Shown here: in pieces, positions 47,579-56,323 of the stretch | Layout: every line of letters begins with the position of its first letter | Position numbering within the stretch: the first letter of the stretch is position 1 | Assembly: GCF_000622145.1 (NCBI RefSeq) | Contig: NZ_JHWH01000001.1 | Location: 99,678-163,677 of the forward strand | Source of the DNA: Paracoccus yeei ATCC BAA-599 | GTDB lineage: Bacteria; Pseudomonadota; Alphaproteobacteria; Rhodobacterales; Rhodobacteraceae | Reading direction: 5' to 3' | DNA length: 64,000 nucleotides | Made by a program: the position numbers and the translations under genes | Notes under the pieces: model-generated | Told to the model about the DNA's origin: nothing | Database searches by the model: none | Seen by the model: only the letters and a program-made list of their open reading frames with translations

Positions 47579-49274
47579 CCGCGGCCCGGCCCTCGAGCGC
47601 CCGGATGGCGCGGGTCAGGGCGGCCATGTCCTCGCGCAGTTCCGCGATCAGCCCGTCGCGGCCGGCGGCGCTTTCCTCGAGCAGCCGGCCCAGCTGCACG
47701 TCGATCGAGCGCAGGCGCATCCGCGCCTCGGGGTCGTCCTGCGGGACGCCGGGCCGTGCCTCGGCCAGTTCGGCCAGCCGCGCCTGCCCCTCGGCCAGGC
47801 GGTTCAGCGCGCGCGCCAGCCCCGGATCGTGGCCGCCCTGCCCCTCCGCAAGCCGCGCCAGCGCCTGGGCCGCGTCCGGCGGCAGGCTGACCTGCGGCAC
47901 CGTGCCCGCCAGCGCGACCAGCCGGTCCTGCCCGTCGGCAAAGCGCGCGAAGGCCTGTTCAAGCCCGGCGGTCAGATCCTCGAACAGCCGATCCTCGGCC
48001 GCGCGGTCGGGGGCAGAGGCCAGCAGGCGTTCCTGGCCTTGGGCCAGCCGCTCGAACCCCGATGACAGCGAGGCGACCAGCGCCGCAAGATCGGGGTCGC
48101 GGACGGGCTGGGCCAGCCGGTCGTTCAGCCCCTCTTGCGCCTCGGCCAGGCGCGACAGGGCGGCGGCCAGCCTGTCCTGGGCCTGGGCATGGGCCTGGCG
48201 GTCGGCGGCGAGCTGGCTTGCCAGCATGTCGCGGTCGGACCCGATCAGGCCAGCCAGGCGTTCGACCCCGTCCGCCAGCGCGACCGAGCGGGCGTCGGCC
48301 TGCGACGCCTCTTCGTCGCGCAGGGTGTCGCGGCTGGCGTAGTAATCCTGAAGCCCGGCAAACTGGGCATTCAGCCCTTCCAGGAAATCGACCAGAGCCG
48401 CCTGGTCCAGCCCGCCTTCGCCGCCCGACAGGCCGATGCGGGTAAAGCTGGACAGCCACTCCTCAAGCTCGCGGTAGAAGCGGTTCTGGCCGTGGCTGGC
48501 GAACAGTTCCAGCAGCCCCACGACCAGCGATCCGGCAAGGCCCAGAAGCGAGCTGGAAAAGGCCGTCGCCATGCCGCCAAGCTGGGTTTCCAGCCCGTGC
48601 ATCAGCTTGTCAAAGACCTGAACCCCGCTTTCGCCCTGGTCGGGGGCCAGGGTCCGGATGGTGTCCACGATGGCCGGCACGGTCGTCGCAAGCCCATAGA
48701 ACGTACCCAGCAGCCCAAGGAAGATCAGCAGGTTCGCCAGATAGCGCGTGATGTCGCGCGCCTCGTCGATGCGGGTCGCGACCGATTCCAGGATCGAACG
48801 CGCGGATTCGGTCGAGATCGCCCCCCCGACCGGTCCCCGTGCGCCCAAAAGCGCCGCCAGGGGCGCCAGCAGGCGCGGCGCGGCGTCGGGCGCGGTCTCA
48901 TCCATCGGGCCATAGCCCAGACGGCCTGCGGCAAAGCGTTCGATCCAGCTGACCGAGTTGATCAGCTGCGCCACCTGCCAGAAGCAGGTCAGCACCCCCA
49001 GCGCAAAGACCAGCAGGATCGCCCCGTTGAGCAGCGGGTTGGCGGCAAAGATCGGCAGGATCTGGCGATAGGCGAACCAACCCCCCGTCCCCACCAGCGC
49101 CAGCACGATCAGCATCAGCACGACCTGCCGCACCGGCTGCGAGAAATGCGGATCGCTGGCTTCGCGTCCCATGCGGCGCGCGGGCCGCATCGCGCTCAGC
49201 CGTTCGGCCCGGCCCTGCCTTGGGGTGCCGCCTTCCGGCGTGTCGCCGGGCATTTCCGTATCTGGTCGGGACAA
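47559..49274 (-). CDS. MotA/TolQ/ExbB-like proton channel protein with long C-terminal tail
   Basis: A 571-residue protein. Hydrophobic helices lie at about 48-70, 80-100, 190-212 and 240-262. The third and fourth carry the MotA/ExbB pattern (LANLLIFLGLLGTFYGLA and GMATAFSSSLLGLAGSLVVG). Residues about 290-560 are a long helical tail with repeated LA-rich segments. Its gene overlaps the OmpA-like gene by 20 bases. The pair is widespread in Rhodobacterales but its role is not settled. Confidence 0.78.
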   Translation of the reverse strand: MSRPDTEMPGDTPEGGTPRQGRAERLSAMRPARRMGREASDPHFSQPVRQVVLMLIVLALVGTGGWFAYRQILPIFAANPLLNGAILLVFALGVLTCFWQVAQLINSVSWIERFAAGRLGYGPMDETAPDAAPRLLAPLAALLGARGPVGGAISTESARSILESVATRIDEARDITRYLANLLIFLGLLGTFYGLATTVPAIVDTIRTLAPDQGESGVQVFDKLMHGLETQLGGMATAFSSSLLGLAGSLVVGLLELFASHGQNRFYRELEEWLSSFTRIGLSGGEGGLDQAALVDFLEGLNAQFAGLQDYYASRDTLRDEEASQADARSVALADGVERLAGLIGSDRDMLASQLAADRQAHAQAQDRLAAALSRLAEAQEGLNDRLAQPVRDPDLAALVASLSSGFERLAQGQERLLASAPDRAAEDRLFEDLTAGLEQAFARFADGQDRLVALAGTVPQVSLPPDAAQALARLAEGQGGHDPGLARALNRLAEGQARLAELAEARPGVPQDDPEARMRLRSIDVQLGRLLEESAAGRDGLIAELREDMAALTRAIRALEGRAADGRHGA

Positions 49275-49361
49275 TCCGGCCCCCGTTCTTGGCGTTCGGG
49301 GCCGAGTGTACGGGCCGGGCCGGATGATGCAAGCCGTTGACGGCAGGCTGGTTAAAAAGTC

Positions 49362-49934
49362 TCAGGAATTTCCGCCGGCGGGCGGGGCCGGCTTGACGAT
49401 CAGCCCGCGCACGAGCCCCGCCAGGGCCGCCATGTCGATGTCCTCGACCCCCATGGCGTCCAGATGGGCGGCGGTGTTGAACAGGTATTCGGCGTTCGGT
49501 CCCCGCCCGCCCACCGCGCGGGCGATGATCCGGGCCTGCGCGTCCAGATCCATGCGTCCCGCGTATTGATGGTGATCGCGCCGGATGACATAGGCCGTCG
49601 CCATGACCGCGCGTCCGTCCGCCAGGGTCACGGGCAGAACGTGCTCCTCATAGGCGTTCGTGGTCAGTTCGCGGTCGCGAAGGCCGCGCAGCGTCTCGGG
49701 CCAGTCGTCCGGGGCGACGCGCAGTGCCAGGCCGACGCAGCCGGCCCCCGGCTCCTGATCCAGGGCCAGGACCAGGCCGGGGCTGTCGACCGTTCCGCGA
49801 TAGACGACGGACAGCAGGCAAAACCGGCGGACATAGCCGTCAAGACGGGCCGGGACCGACTCGGCCACCGGAAAGCCCGGGTCCCACATCAGCGAGCCAT
49901 AGGCAAAGACCCAATGTTCCGCCTGCTCGATCAC
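49362..49934 (-). CDS. chaC: glutathione-specific gamma-glutamylcyclotransferase (ChaC family)
   Basis: A 190-residue enzyme with VFAYGSLMWDPGF at the start, the substrate loop of the ChaC fold, and an acidic catalytic site in RDRELTTNAYEE. It would cleave glutathione into 5-oxoproline and Cys-Gly in the cytoplasm. It is transcribed alone, divergent from the DUF2125 gene. Confidence 0.87.
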   Translation of the reverse strand: MIEQAEHWVFAYGSLMWDPGFPVAESVPARLDGYVRRFCLLSVVYRGTVDSPGLVLALDQEPGAGCVGLALRVAPDDWPETLRGLRDRELTTNAYEEHVLPVTLADGRAVMATAYVIRRDHHQYAGRMDLDAQARIIARAVGGRGPNAEYLFNTAAHLDAMGVEDIDMAALAGLVRGLIVKPAPPAGGNS

Positions 49935-50040
49935 GCTTGCACGACCCTCCGGATGCCGGTCTTTCCCACGGCCCAGACTTAGGACAGGATGGCGGCCGTT
50001 CCAAGCCGCCCCGGTCCGGGCGGGATGTCAGGGAAAGACG

Positions 50041-51129
50041 ATGCGCCTTATGATACGCCTGCTGATCGCCCTGACCCTGATCGTCGGGCTCGTCTGGATG
50101 GGGGGCGAGGTCTTGCTGGCGCAGCAGTTGCGCCGGATGACCCAGGCCGGCAACGGCCTTGCCGCAGGCCAGGTTCTGCCGCTGCGCGACCCGGCGCGGA
50201 TCGGCGTACGGCTTGAAGCGCCCGTCGCGACGCTGCCGATGGGCCGGGTTTCGGCGCCCCATGCGACGCTTTGGGCCTCGCCCCTGTCGCCTGCCCGGCT
50301 GGTCCTGTCCCTGCCCCCGGATCTGACCCTGGACGCGGGAGCGGGGTCGGTCGCGCTGTCCCTGACCGATCCGCAGGCCAGTATGGCGCTGCGGCCGCTG
50401 GCGGGGCTGGCGCCGGGGCGGGTGCATCTGGCCTCGGGGGCGGTGGCGCTGGCAGGCCGGCCGCTGGCCGAGCGGGTGGCGCTGGACGCCCGATCCTTCG
50501 CCCTCGGCGCCGGCGCGCCGCCCCAGGCCCGGGCGGCATACGGCGTCGATCTGGCCGTGGCGCGGCTGGATCCGGCGGCGGTTTCGGCGCTTGTGCCCGC
50601 CGCGCTTCCGGACCCCGTGTCGCTGACGGCACGGGGAGTCGTCTGGCTGGACGCGGTGCCCGCCCCCGCCGCGCTGGCCTCGGCCGCGCCGCCGCAGGTC
50701 GCGGGCCTGCGGATCGACGGGGCAGAGCTGCGGCTGGGCGACCTGTCCGCCCGGGCGGTCGGGCAGTTGGCCGCCGACGCGCAGGGCCGCGCCCAAGGCT
50801 TGGTCGCGCTTTACACCCGCGACGCGAACGGGCTGATCGAGGCCGGCGCCGCAGCCGGGCTGATCCCCGAGAATGCCCGCCGTCTGGCCGGCACCATGCT
50901 GCGCGCCGTGTCGACCATGCCCCTGCCCGAAACCGCGGCTGGGGAAACCGCGAACTGGCCGGCGCCGGCACCGGACGAGCTGCGCCTGCCCATCCTGTTT
51001 TCCGATGGGCGCGCCAGCCTGGGTCCGATTCCGCTGGGACCGGCGCCGCAACTGCGCGCGCTGCCATGGGCGGAGAGAAAAAGGGGGAAGGATGGTACCG
51101 CCTCCCCGGCTCGAACGGGGGACCTCTAG
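50041..51129 (+). CDS. DUF2125 domain protein
   Basis: A 362-residue exported or membrane-anchored protein. A hydrophobic N-terminus (MRLMIRLLIALTLIVGLVWM) precedes a long beta-rich domain typical of DUF2125, found mainly in alphaproteobacteria with unknown function. The last 12 codons lie antisense to the 3' half of tRNA-His, so the C-terminus (KDGTASPARTGDL) is dictated by tRNA sequence. No function can be stated. Confidence 0.75.
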   Translation: MRLMIRLLIALTLIVGLVWMGGEVLLAQQLRRMTQAGNGLAAGQVLPLRDPARIGVRLEAPVATLPMGRVSAPHATLWASPLSPARLVLSLPPDLTLDAGAGSVALSLTDPQASMALRPLAGLAPGRVHLASGAVALAGRPLAERVALDARSFALGAGAPPQARAAYGVDLAVARLDPAAVSALVPAALPDPVSLTARGVVWLDAVPAPAALASAAPPQVAGLRIDGAELRLGDLSARAVGQLAADAQGRAQGLVALYTRDANGLIEAGAAAGLIPENARRLAGTMLRAVSTMPLPETAAGETANWPAPAPDELRLPILFSDGRASLGPIPLGPAPQLRALPWAERKRGKDGTASPARTGDL

Positions 51130-51169
51130 ATCCACAATCTAGCGCTCTAACCAACTGAGCTAAGGCGGC
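51093..51169 (-). tRNA. tRNA-His (GTG anticodon)
   Basis: On the minus strand the cloverleaf reads GCCGCCT (acceptor), the D-arm TAGCTCAGTTGGTTAGAGC, anticodon stem CTAGA/TCTAG around TTGTGGA (GTG, His), T-arm CCCCG-TTCGAGC-CGGGG, then AGGCGGT, A73 and an encoded CCA. The first pair is G1-U72 and there is no encoded G before position 1, as known for alphaproteobacterial tRNA-His. Confidence 0.95.
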
Positions 51170-51179
51170 ACTGGCGGGG

Positions 51180-51208
51180 GTATTAGCGCCACAGGTCCGG
51201 GGGCGCAA
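51180..51208 (-). promoter_or_regulatory. candidate promoter of tRNA-His
   Basis: On the minus strand TTGCGC (51208-51203) and TAATAC (51185-51180) are spaced by 17 bases, ending 10 bases before the tRNA. Confidence 0.5.
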
Positions 51209-51326
51209 GCCCTGTCTGAGAATTAGTCCGTGGACGCGACTTGGTGTTGCTGCGGACGGGGTAAAGGTCGTCCACCTATTCCCTTTCTGCGGCAACAGGA
51301 CGGGCGTGAGGATTTACAGCCTGGGC

Positions 51327-51776
51327 CTATATCAGGGAGATCCGCAGCGCCTGCGGCAGGATGATATGGCGGTATTGCTGCGCCCGGCTCATCGCCAGCG
51401 AGGACGATGCCTCCCATTGCTGATAGGGCACAGCCTGAATCGCGCCGCGCCAGATCTCTGCCAGATAGGCCGAGACATAGATCGCGAGCGAGGCCGAGGC
51501 TGCCAGCAGCGGCGGAATTTTCAGCCCCATCAGCGTCAGCCCGTAATAGGACATGAACAGGATCATCAGCACCGGGATCGACTGGATAACCAGGATAGAA
51601 CTGCCGGCGATAGTGCGCAGCAGCCCGGACCAAACGATCAGCGCCAAAGCCGCGATGACATGCAGCACGGCAAGCCAGACGGGATAGCCGACCTCTGTCA
51701 TCCATGGGCCGGCGCCGAGCCAGAGGCCGACGTGCAGCAGCAGCCGGTCAGCCGGTTCGTGACCCGACCACAACAA
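51327..51776 (-). pseudogene. amino-acid ABC transporter permease, truncated
   Basis: 149 residues with a good polar amino-acid permease core: VIQSIPVLMILFMSYYGLTL, then IYVSAYLAEIWRGAIQAVP, QWEASSSLAMSRAQQYRHII and LPQALRISL. This includes the EAA-type loop that docks the ATPase. The protein then stops, whereas intact members continue for two or more helices. No ATPase or binding-protein gene is nearby. It is therefore a broken remnant. Its first residues are not convincing as a real start. Confidence 0.7.
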
Positions 51777-51963
51777 CCATGCGCATGCGACGAGCGGTGA
51801 CGCCAGTCAGCATAATGTTCCAGAAGGCCGCGGTCGGCAACGCCATCGTCATCGGCAGCGGAGCCAGCAGGAGGCCAGCCACAATGACACCCGCGGCACC
51901 GATACGGTAGCCGACATGTTCACGATTCGCGATCCAGTCACCGCTCAGGGTTCTTCTGATCAT
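51748..51963 (-). CDS. small membrane protein or remnant, unknown
   Basis: A possible 71-residue frame starting MIRRTLSGDWIANREHVGYR with one or two hydrophobic segments (AAGVIVAGLLLAPLPMTM and PTAAFWNIMLTGV). It overlaps the broken permease in another frame. It may be an intact small membrane protein, or the N-terminal side of a frameshifted gene. I do not recognise it. Confidence 0.3.
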   Translation of the reverse strand: MIRRTLSGDWIANREHVGYRIGAAGVIVAGLLLAPLPMTMALPTAAFWNIMLTGVTARRMRMVVVVGSRTG

Positions 51964-51976
51964 TCGGTGAACTTCA

Positions 51977-52399
51977 TTACGCCGCCAGCGGCATCTCCGG
52001 GGCGTCCGAGCTGTCATGCGGTTCAGGTCGGGCCGTTCGGGACGCGGCACGAGCATTTCCGACCATGCCGGGCGGCATGTGAACCTGATACGCGATCCCC
52101 AGCCGGCGTGCATGATGGATCGCGGATTCGACGCTGGGGAAGGACAACTCGACCTGAGATGCGGTGTCGTCGCCAGACGTCCATCCCATCAGCGGGTCGA
52201 TCCAGGGTGCGCGCCGCCGCTCAATTCGCAGACGCCACGCCTTGGCCCGGGCGCGCCCCGATGTCGTGGCCGATCGTGCGGGCTTCCAGATATGGGCCAC
52301 TGCATCGGACGGCAACGCCGAGGCCCATGCCGCCTCGCCCGTCCCCGACATTCCCAAACCTGGGGCAGCGGAAAAAGTATCTGCGTTCAAAAGCTGCAT
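51977..52399 (-). CDS. NDUFS4-like (ETC complex I subunit-like) protein
   Basis: A 140-residue protein. From about residue 35 it has IWKPARSATTSGRARAKAWR, PLMGWTSGDDTASQVELSFP and a following SAIHHARRLGIAYQV. This is the core of the NDUFS4 accessory-subunit family of NADH dehydrogenase. It is not in a nuo operon but next to two Hsp20 genes, so it may be a stress-linked paralogue. The ATG at 52399 has GGAGG five bases upstream. The tail after residue 110 is not conserved. Confidence 0.7.
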   Translation of the reverse strand: MQLLNADTFSAAPGLGMSGTGEAAWASALPSDAVAHIWKPARSATTSGRARAKAWRLRIERRRAPWIDPLMGWTSGDDTASQVELSFPSVESAIHHARRLGIAYQVHMPPGMVGNARAASRTARPEPHDSSDAPEMPLAA

Positions 52400-52470
52400 C
52401 TTTTCCTCCATTGCGCACAACAGGGGAAGCGGCGGGCCGGGCTGTGCCGGCCCTCCAGTCTTTCAGGTTT

Positions 52471-53022
52471 TCAGGTTTTCAGGGGAATGCGTTTCACCTG
52501 CGCCTGAGCGGCCTCGGTCTTGGGCAGGGTGACGGTCAGCACACCGTTGTGGAAACCGGCCTCGACCGCCGCCTCGTCAATGCCCGAAGGCAGTGGAATG
52601 CGCCTCTCGAACCGTCCGTAGACGCGCTCCGAGAACTGCCGTTCGCGATCCTCGGTGGTGCTGGACTTTTCGCCCCGCAGGGTCAGCAGCCCGTCCTCAA
52701 GCAGGACCTCGACATCCTTCTCTTCAAGGCCCGGCAACTCCGCCGACACGCGGATCGCGCCATCCGTCTCAGAGATCTCGACGCTGGGCCAGGTCGCGCC
52801 GGTCCACCCGGTCCCCAAACCCGCCCCAATACCAGAAAAGGCCGGCAAGCGGGTGTCGAAAGAGCGGAAGAAGTCGTCGAAGAGACGGTTCATCTCGCGG
52901 TGAAACGTCACGAAAGGGTCGCGGGGCTCCTCGCGCCATTGGGCCGGTGGCGGAGTGTCCCGATCACGCCACCATGGCAGATTGCGCGTCCAGCTTTGCG
53001 GGATCAGATCCTTTACGCTCAT
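52471..53022 (-). CDS. small heat-shock protein, Hsp20 family
   Basis: A 183-residue alpha-crystallin-type chaperone. An N-terminal arm with WREEPRDPFVTFHREMNRLF is followed by the alpha-crystallin domain at about 70-165 (VEISETDGAIRVSAELPGLE and HNGVLTVTLPK). The C-terminal IxI-like motif is in VKRIPLK. It holds unfolding proteins. It lies in a same-strand set with the second Hsp20 and the NDUFS4-like gene. Confidence 0.9.
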   Translation of the reverse strand: MSVKDLIPQSWTRNLPWWRDRDTPPPAQWREEPRDPFVTFHREMNRLFDDFFRSFDTRLPAFSGIGAGLGTGWTGATWPSVEISETDGAIRVSAELPGLEEKDVEVLLEDGLLTLRGEKSSTTEDRERQFSERVYGRFERRIPLPSGIDEAAVEAGFHNGVLTVTLPKTEAAQAQVKRIPLKT

Positions 53023-53118
53023 CTTTACCTCCTACATTCCTGAAGTGATCGCTGCGATCTGCGCATCGGGATTACCGATGCGCAGGGGCTTTTGCGGATT
53101 AGCTCAGGGGCTGGCCGA

Positions 53119-53616
53119 TCAGGCGGCAACCGGCTCGGGCTGCTTTTCCGAGGCCTGGGTCGTCGTCAGGCGCGGGGTATCGACCCCGGCCTTGGACGCT
53201 TGCGCGATCTCGATGCGGCGGGGTTTCTTCTCTTCCGGAATTTCGCGCTTCAGCGACACCTCCAGAAGACCATCCACCAGCGAGGCACCCTCCACCCGCA
53301 CATAGTCGGCCAACTCGAACCGACGCTCGAAGCTGTCGGCGGGGATGCCGCGATGCAGGTATTGGGCCTTCTCGTCCCCTTCCTTGCGGCCGGTGACGAT
53401 CAGCACATTGCCATTCTGCGTCAGGGTCAGATCGCTCTCGCGGAAGCCGGCGACCGCCATGGTGATGCGGTAGCTGTCTTCATCGACACGCGCGATGTCA
53501 TAGGGGGGCCAGCTGTCGGTCCCATCCCTGCGGGACGCCGCCTCAAGCGCGGCCAGGATCCGGTCGAAGCCAACGCTCGACCGGAAAAGCGGCGTAAAGT
53601 CAAACGTGGTTCTCAT
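53119..53616 (-). CDS. small heat-shock protein, IbpA-like Hsp20
   Basis: A 165-residue protein of the IbpA type: RTTFDFTPLFRSSVGFDRI at the start, then NGNVLIVTGRKEGDEKAQYL and FELADYVRVEGASLVDGLL in the alpha-crystallin domain. The start at 53616 has GGAGG and fits IbpA; an ATG further upstream (53649) is less likely. A heat-shock-like promoter lies about 100 bases upstream. It differs enough from the neighbouring Hsp20 to be an old paralogue. Confidence 0.9.
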   Translation of the reverse strand: MRTTFDFTPLFRSSVGFDRILAALEAASRRDGTDSWPPYDIARVDEDSYRITMAVAGFRESDLTLTQNGNVLIVTGRKEGDEKAQYLHRGIPADSFERRFELADYVRVEGASLVDGLLEVSLKREIPEEKKPRRIEIAQASKAGVDTPRLTTTQASEKQPEPVAA

Positions 53617-53709
53617 AGCCACATCCTCCATTGAGCAATATGGGTACAAGCATCTGATATTGCCGGTTTATCCGGCCCAGGCACCCATCAGGGCCACCTG
53701 CGAAAATGC

Positions 53710-53737
53710 ATTTAGAGACCGCCGTACCGGTTTCAAG
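53710..53737 (-). promoter_or_regulatory. possible RpoH (sigma-32) promoter of the hsp20 set
   Basis: On the minus strand CTTGAAA (53737-53731) and CTCTAAAT (53717-53710) are spaced by 13 bases. The -35 matches the sigma-32 consensus and the -10 only partly. Confidence 0.35.
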
Positions 53738-53825
53738 GGGCTGGTTGCAAAATCTTGAAGCAGCCGCACGGCGCGGCCGGGATTGAAGAATGAAAGGCTT
53801 TCGGTCCAGCCCCAGGTCGACCCGA

Positions 53826-54866
53826 TCAGCAGATCCGGGGCAGTTGTTCGCCCAGCAACATATCCACGACACGCTGGCTGCCGAAGACCGTGCGCATCCT
53901 GACCTGACCCGGGTGATCGGAGACGGCGCGCCCGATGATCCTGGCGCCCTGCCCTTCCGGGCAGGACCGCATCGCGGCCAGAGCCCGTTGCGCCTCGGCT
54001 TCCGGGACGAAGGCCACCAGGGTGCCTTCATTCGCGAGATAGAGCGGATCGAGGCCAAGGATTTCGCACATGCCACAGACCTCGGGGCGCAGCGGCAGTG
54101 CCGCTTCGTCGATCTCGACCCCGACACCCGCCGCAATCGCCATTTCGTTCAGGGCCGATGCGAGCCCGCCTCTCGTCGCATCGCGCGCGGCCCGCGTCCC
54201 CGGCGCAGCGGCGATCACGGCCGCCATGAGATGCCCGAGGCCCTGACAATCCGACTGCAGATCCGTTGACAGCGCAAGATCCCCGCGGGCGGCCAGGATT
54301 GCCGCGCCATGGTCGCCCAGCACACCGTTGACCAGCGCCACGTCGCCCGGCCGGATATGCCGCGCCGCCAGATCGCAATCGCCTGCGATCACCCCCACCC
54401 CCGAGGTGGTGATGAAGATCCCGTCCGCCTGCCCACGCCCGACGACCTTGGTATCTCCGGTGACGATGCCGACCCCCGCCCTTTTCGCCTCATGCGCCAT
54501 GCTCGCCACGATCCGGCGCAGCGTCGCGATTTCGAACCCTTCCTCGATGATGAAGGCCGCCGAGAGCCAGAGCGGCCGCGCGCCCCCGACAGCAAGATCG
54601 TTGACCGTCCCGCAAACCGCGAGCTTGCCAATGTCCCCTCCGGGGAATTCCGCCGGCGTGACCACGAAACTGTCCGAGGTAAAGGCCAGCCGCGCGCCGG
54701 GCGTGCGCAAGGCCCCGTCCATCAGCCGGGCCTGATCCTCGCCCGAGCCGGGCCCGAATGCGGGCAGGAATACGGCCTCGATCAGGTCGCGCATCGCCTT
54801 GCCGCCGCCTCCGTGGGACAGCGTGACATGGGTATCGCGCAGGGCGACGGGATGCGGGGCGTTCAT
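53826..54866 (-). CDS. hypE: hydrogenase maturation protein HypE
   Basis: A 346-residue AIR-synthase-like enzyme that dehydrates the carbamoyl group from HypF to a cyanide ligand on its C-terminal cysteine. The N-terminal SHGGGGKAMRDLI and GDTKVVGRGQADG are typical, and the chain ends PRIC with Cys346 as the acceptor. It overlaps hypD by 4 bases and is the last gene of the hup/hyp cluster. Confidence 0.95.
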   Translation of the reverse strand: MNAPHPVALRDTHVTLSHGGGGKAMRDLIEAVFLPAFGPGSGEDQARLMDGALRTPGARLAFTSDSFVVTPAEFPGGDIGKLAVCGTVNDLAVGGARPLWLSAAFIIEEGFEIATLRRIVASMAHEAKRAGVGIVTGDTKVVGRGQADGIFITTSGVGVIAGDCDLAARHIRPGDVALVNGVLGDHGAAILAARGDLALSTDLQSDCQGLGHLMAAVIAAAPGTRAARDATRGGLASALNEMAIAAGVGVEIDEAALPLRPEVCGMCEILGLDPLYLANEGTLVAFVPEAEAQRALAAMRSCPEGQGARIIGRAVSDHPGQVRMRTVFGSQRVVDMLLGEQLPRIC

Positions 54867-56038
54867 GGTTGCCCCCGGCCGGCCTGGCTGGCGGCAACCG
54901 GATCACGAACCGATCCGCGGGCCCCGCCATATTGCCAATAGGCTGCGCAGGCGCCTTCGGAACTGACCATCAATGCGCCCAGCGGCGTCTCGGGCGTGCA
55001 TCCCGTGCCGAATTGCGGGCAGGTCGTGGGCTTCATCCGCCCCGTCATGACCGCCCCACAGGCACAGCCCTCGGGCTCGGGCAGAACCTGCCGGACGGTG
55101 CCATAGCCGATGCCGAACCTCGCCTCGGCGTCATAGGCGCGATAGACCTCGCGGATTCGCAGGCCCGAGGCATCGATCTCGCCCAGACCACGCCATTCGA
55201 AGCTGGGGCGACGCTCGTAGACATCGGCAATGGCCGCAAGACTGACCGGGTTGCCGTGTTCGGGTACGACGCGGGCATATTGGTTCTCGACCTCGGCCCG
55301 CTGTGTGGCGATCTGATCAAGCACCATCAACACCGATTGCAAAAGGTCGGTGGGCTCAAATCCCGCGACGACGATCGGCTTGTGATAGTCTTGGGGAATG
55401 AAGTCATAGGGATGGATCCCGACCACCATGGAAACATGGCCCGGCCCGATGAACCCGTCCAGCACCATATGCGGATCATCCAGCAGCACCCGGATCGGTT
55501 CGGGCACCGTGATGTGATTGCAAAACACGCTGAAATTCGCCAGCCCCTCACGTGCGGCCTGTTGAATGGCCAGCGCGGTCGAAGGGGTGGTGGTCTCGAA
55601 CCCCAGCCCGAAGAACACGACCTCACGCGCCGGATTGGCCCGCGCCAGCGCCAGAGCGTCGAGCGGACTATAGACCATCCGCACGTCGGCCCCGGCGGCG
55701 CGGGCCTGCAAAAGCGACATGTCCCGGCCGGGCACCCGCATCGCATCGCCGAACGTCGTGAAGATCACGCCGGGCCGGCGGGCGATCTGAATGGCCTCAT
55801 CCACCCGAGAGCGAGGCAACACGCAGACCGGACAGCCGGGGCCATGGATGAACTCGATCCCGGGATGGACCAGCCGGTCCAGCCCGTACCGGAAGATCGA
55901 ATGGGTATGGCCGCCGCAGATCTCCATGACGTGGATCGGCTGTTCGCGTGATGCCCCCAATTCGTCGCAGCGCCGCGCAATCGCGGCCAGCAGCGCGCGG
56001 GCGGCCTTCGGGTCGCGGAACTCGCTGGCATATTTCAT
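54863..56038 (-). CDS. hypD: hydrogenase maturation protein HypD
   Basis: A 391-residue scaffold that assembles Fe(CN)2CO with HypC. Cys-containing motifs CGGHTHSIFRYGL and HGPGCPVCVLP are present. The C-terminal part has CACGAVMTGRMKPTTCPQFG for the [4Fe-4S] cluster. The ends overlap hypC and hypE by 4 bases each. Confidence 0.95.
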   Translation of the reverse strand: MKYASEFRDPKAARALLAAIARRCDELGASREQPIHVMEICGGHTHSIFRYGLDRLVHPGIEFIHGPGCPVCVLPRSRVDEAIQIARRPGVIFTTFGDAMRVPGRDMSLLQARAAGADVRMVYSPLDALALARANPAREVVFFGLGFETTTPSTALAIQQAAREGLANFSVFCNHITVPEPIRVLLDDPHMVLDGFIGPGHVSMVVGIHPYDFIPQDYHKPIVVAGFEPTDLLQSVLMVLDQIATQRAEVENQYARVVPEHGNPVSLAAIADVYERRPSFEWRGLGEIDASGLRIREVYRAYDAEARFGIGYGTVRQVLPEPEGCACGAVMTGRMKPTTCPQFGTGCTPETPLGALMVSSEGACAAYWQYGGARGSVRDPVAASQAGRGQP

Positions 56039-56319
56039 CGCGCAAGCTCCCGGTCAGCCTCGGCCATCTGCTCGAGCGCCTCCTGCGCCTCGCCCAGGTC
56101 GTGCAACGCGGCCAGAGTGCGGGCAGCCTCATCGGCGTCTATGCGGCTCATGGCGAATCCGACATGGATCAGCACCCACTCCCCGATCAGCAGGTTCAAG
56201 GGGCCGTCGGCCACGCAGGCGACATTGACCTCGCGCCGCACACCGGACACCTCGGCCATGGCCATCAGCCGAGCCTCGTCCGTAATGGCGGTGATCTGCC
56301 CCGGTATACCCAGACACAT
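56035..56319 (-). CDS. hypC: hydrogenase maturation chaperone HypC
   Basis: A 94-residue protein starting MCLGIPGQITAI with the essential Cys2 that carries the iron centre to the large subunit. A longer frame upstream lacks support. It follows hupR by 4 bases. Confidence 0.93.
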   Translation of the reverse strand: MCLGIPGQITAITDEARLMAMAEVSGVRREVNVACVADGPLNLLIGEWVLIHVGFAMSRIDADEAARTLAALHDLGEAQEALEQMAEADRELAR

Positions 56320-56323
56320 GGCC

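Noticed and set aside
46157-49274. Zorya phage-defence system
   Set aside because: The MotA-like and OmpA-like pair resembles ZorAB, but no ZorC, ZorD or ZorE gene is beside it. The neighbours are housekeeping genes, and the protein sizes differ.
51093-53616. Integrative element inserted at tRNA-His
   Set aside because: The island lies at the 5' side of the tRNA, while integrases usually use the 3' end. I see no integrase and no repeat of the tRNA end.
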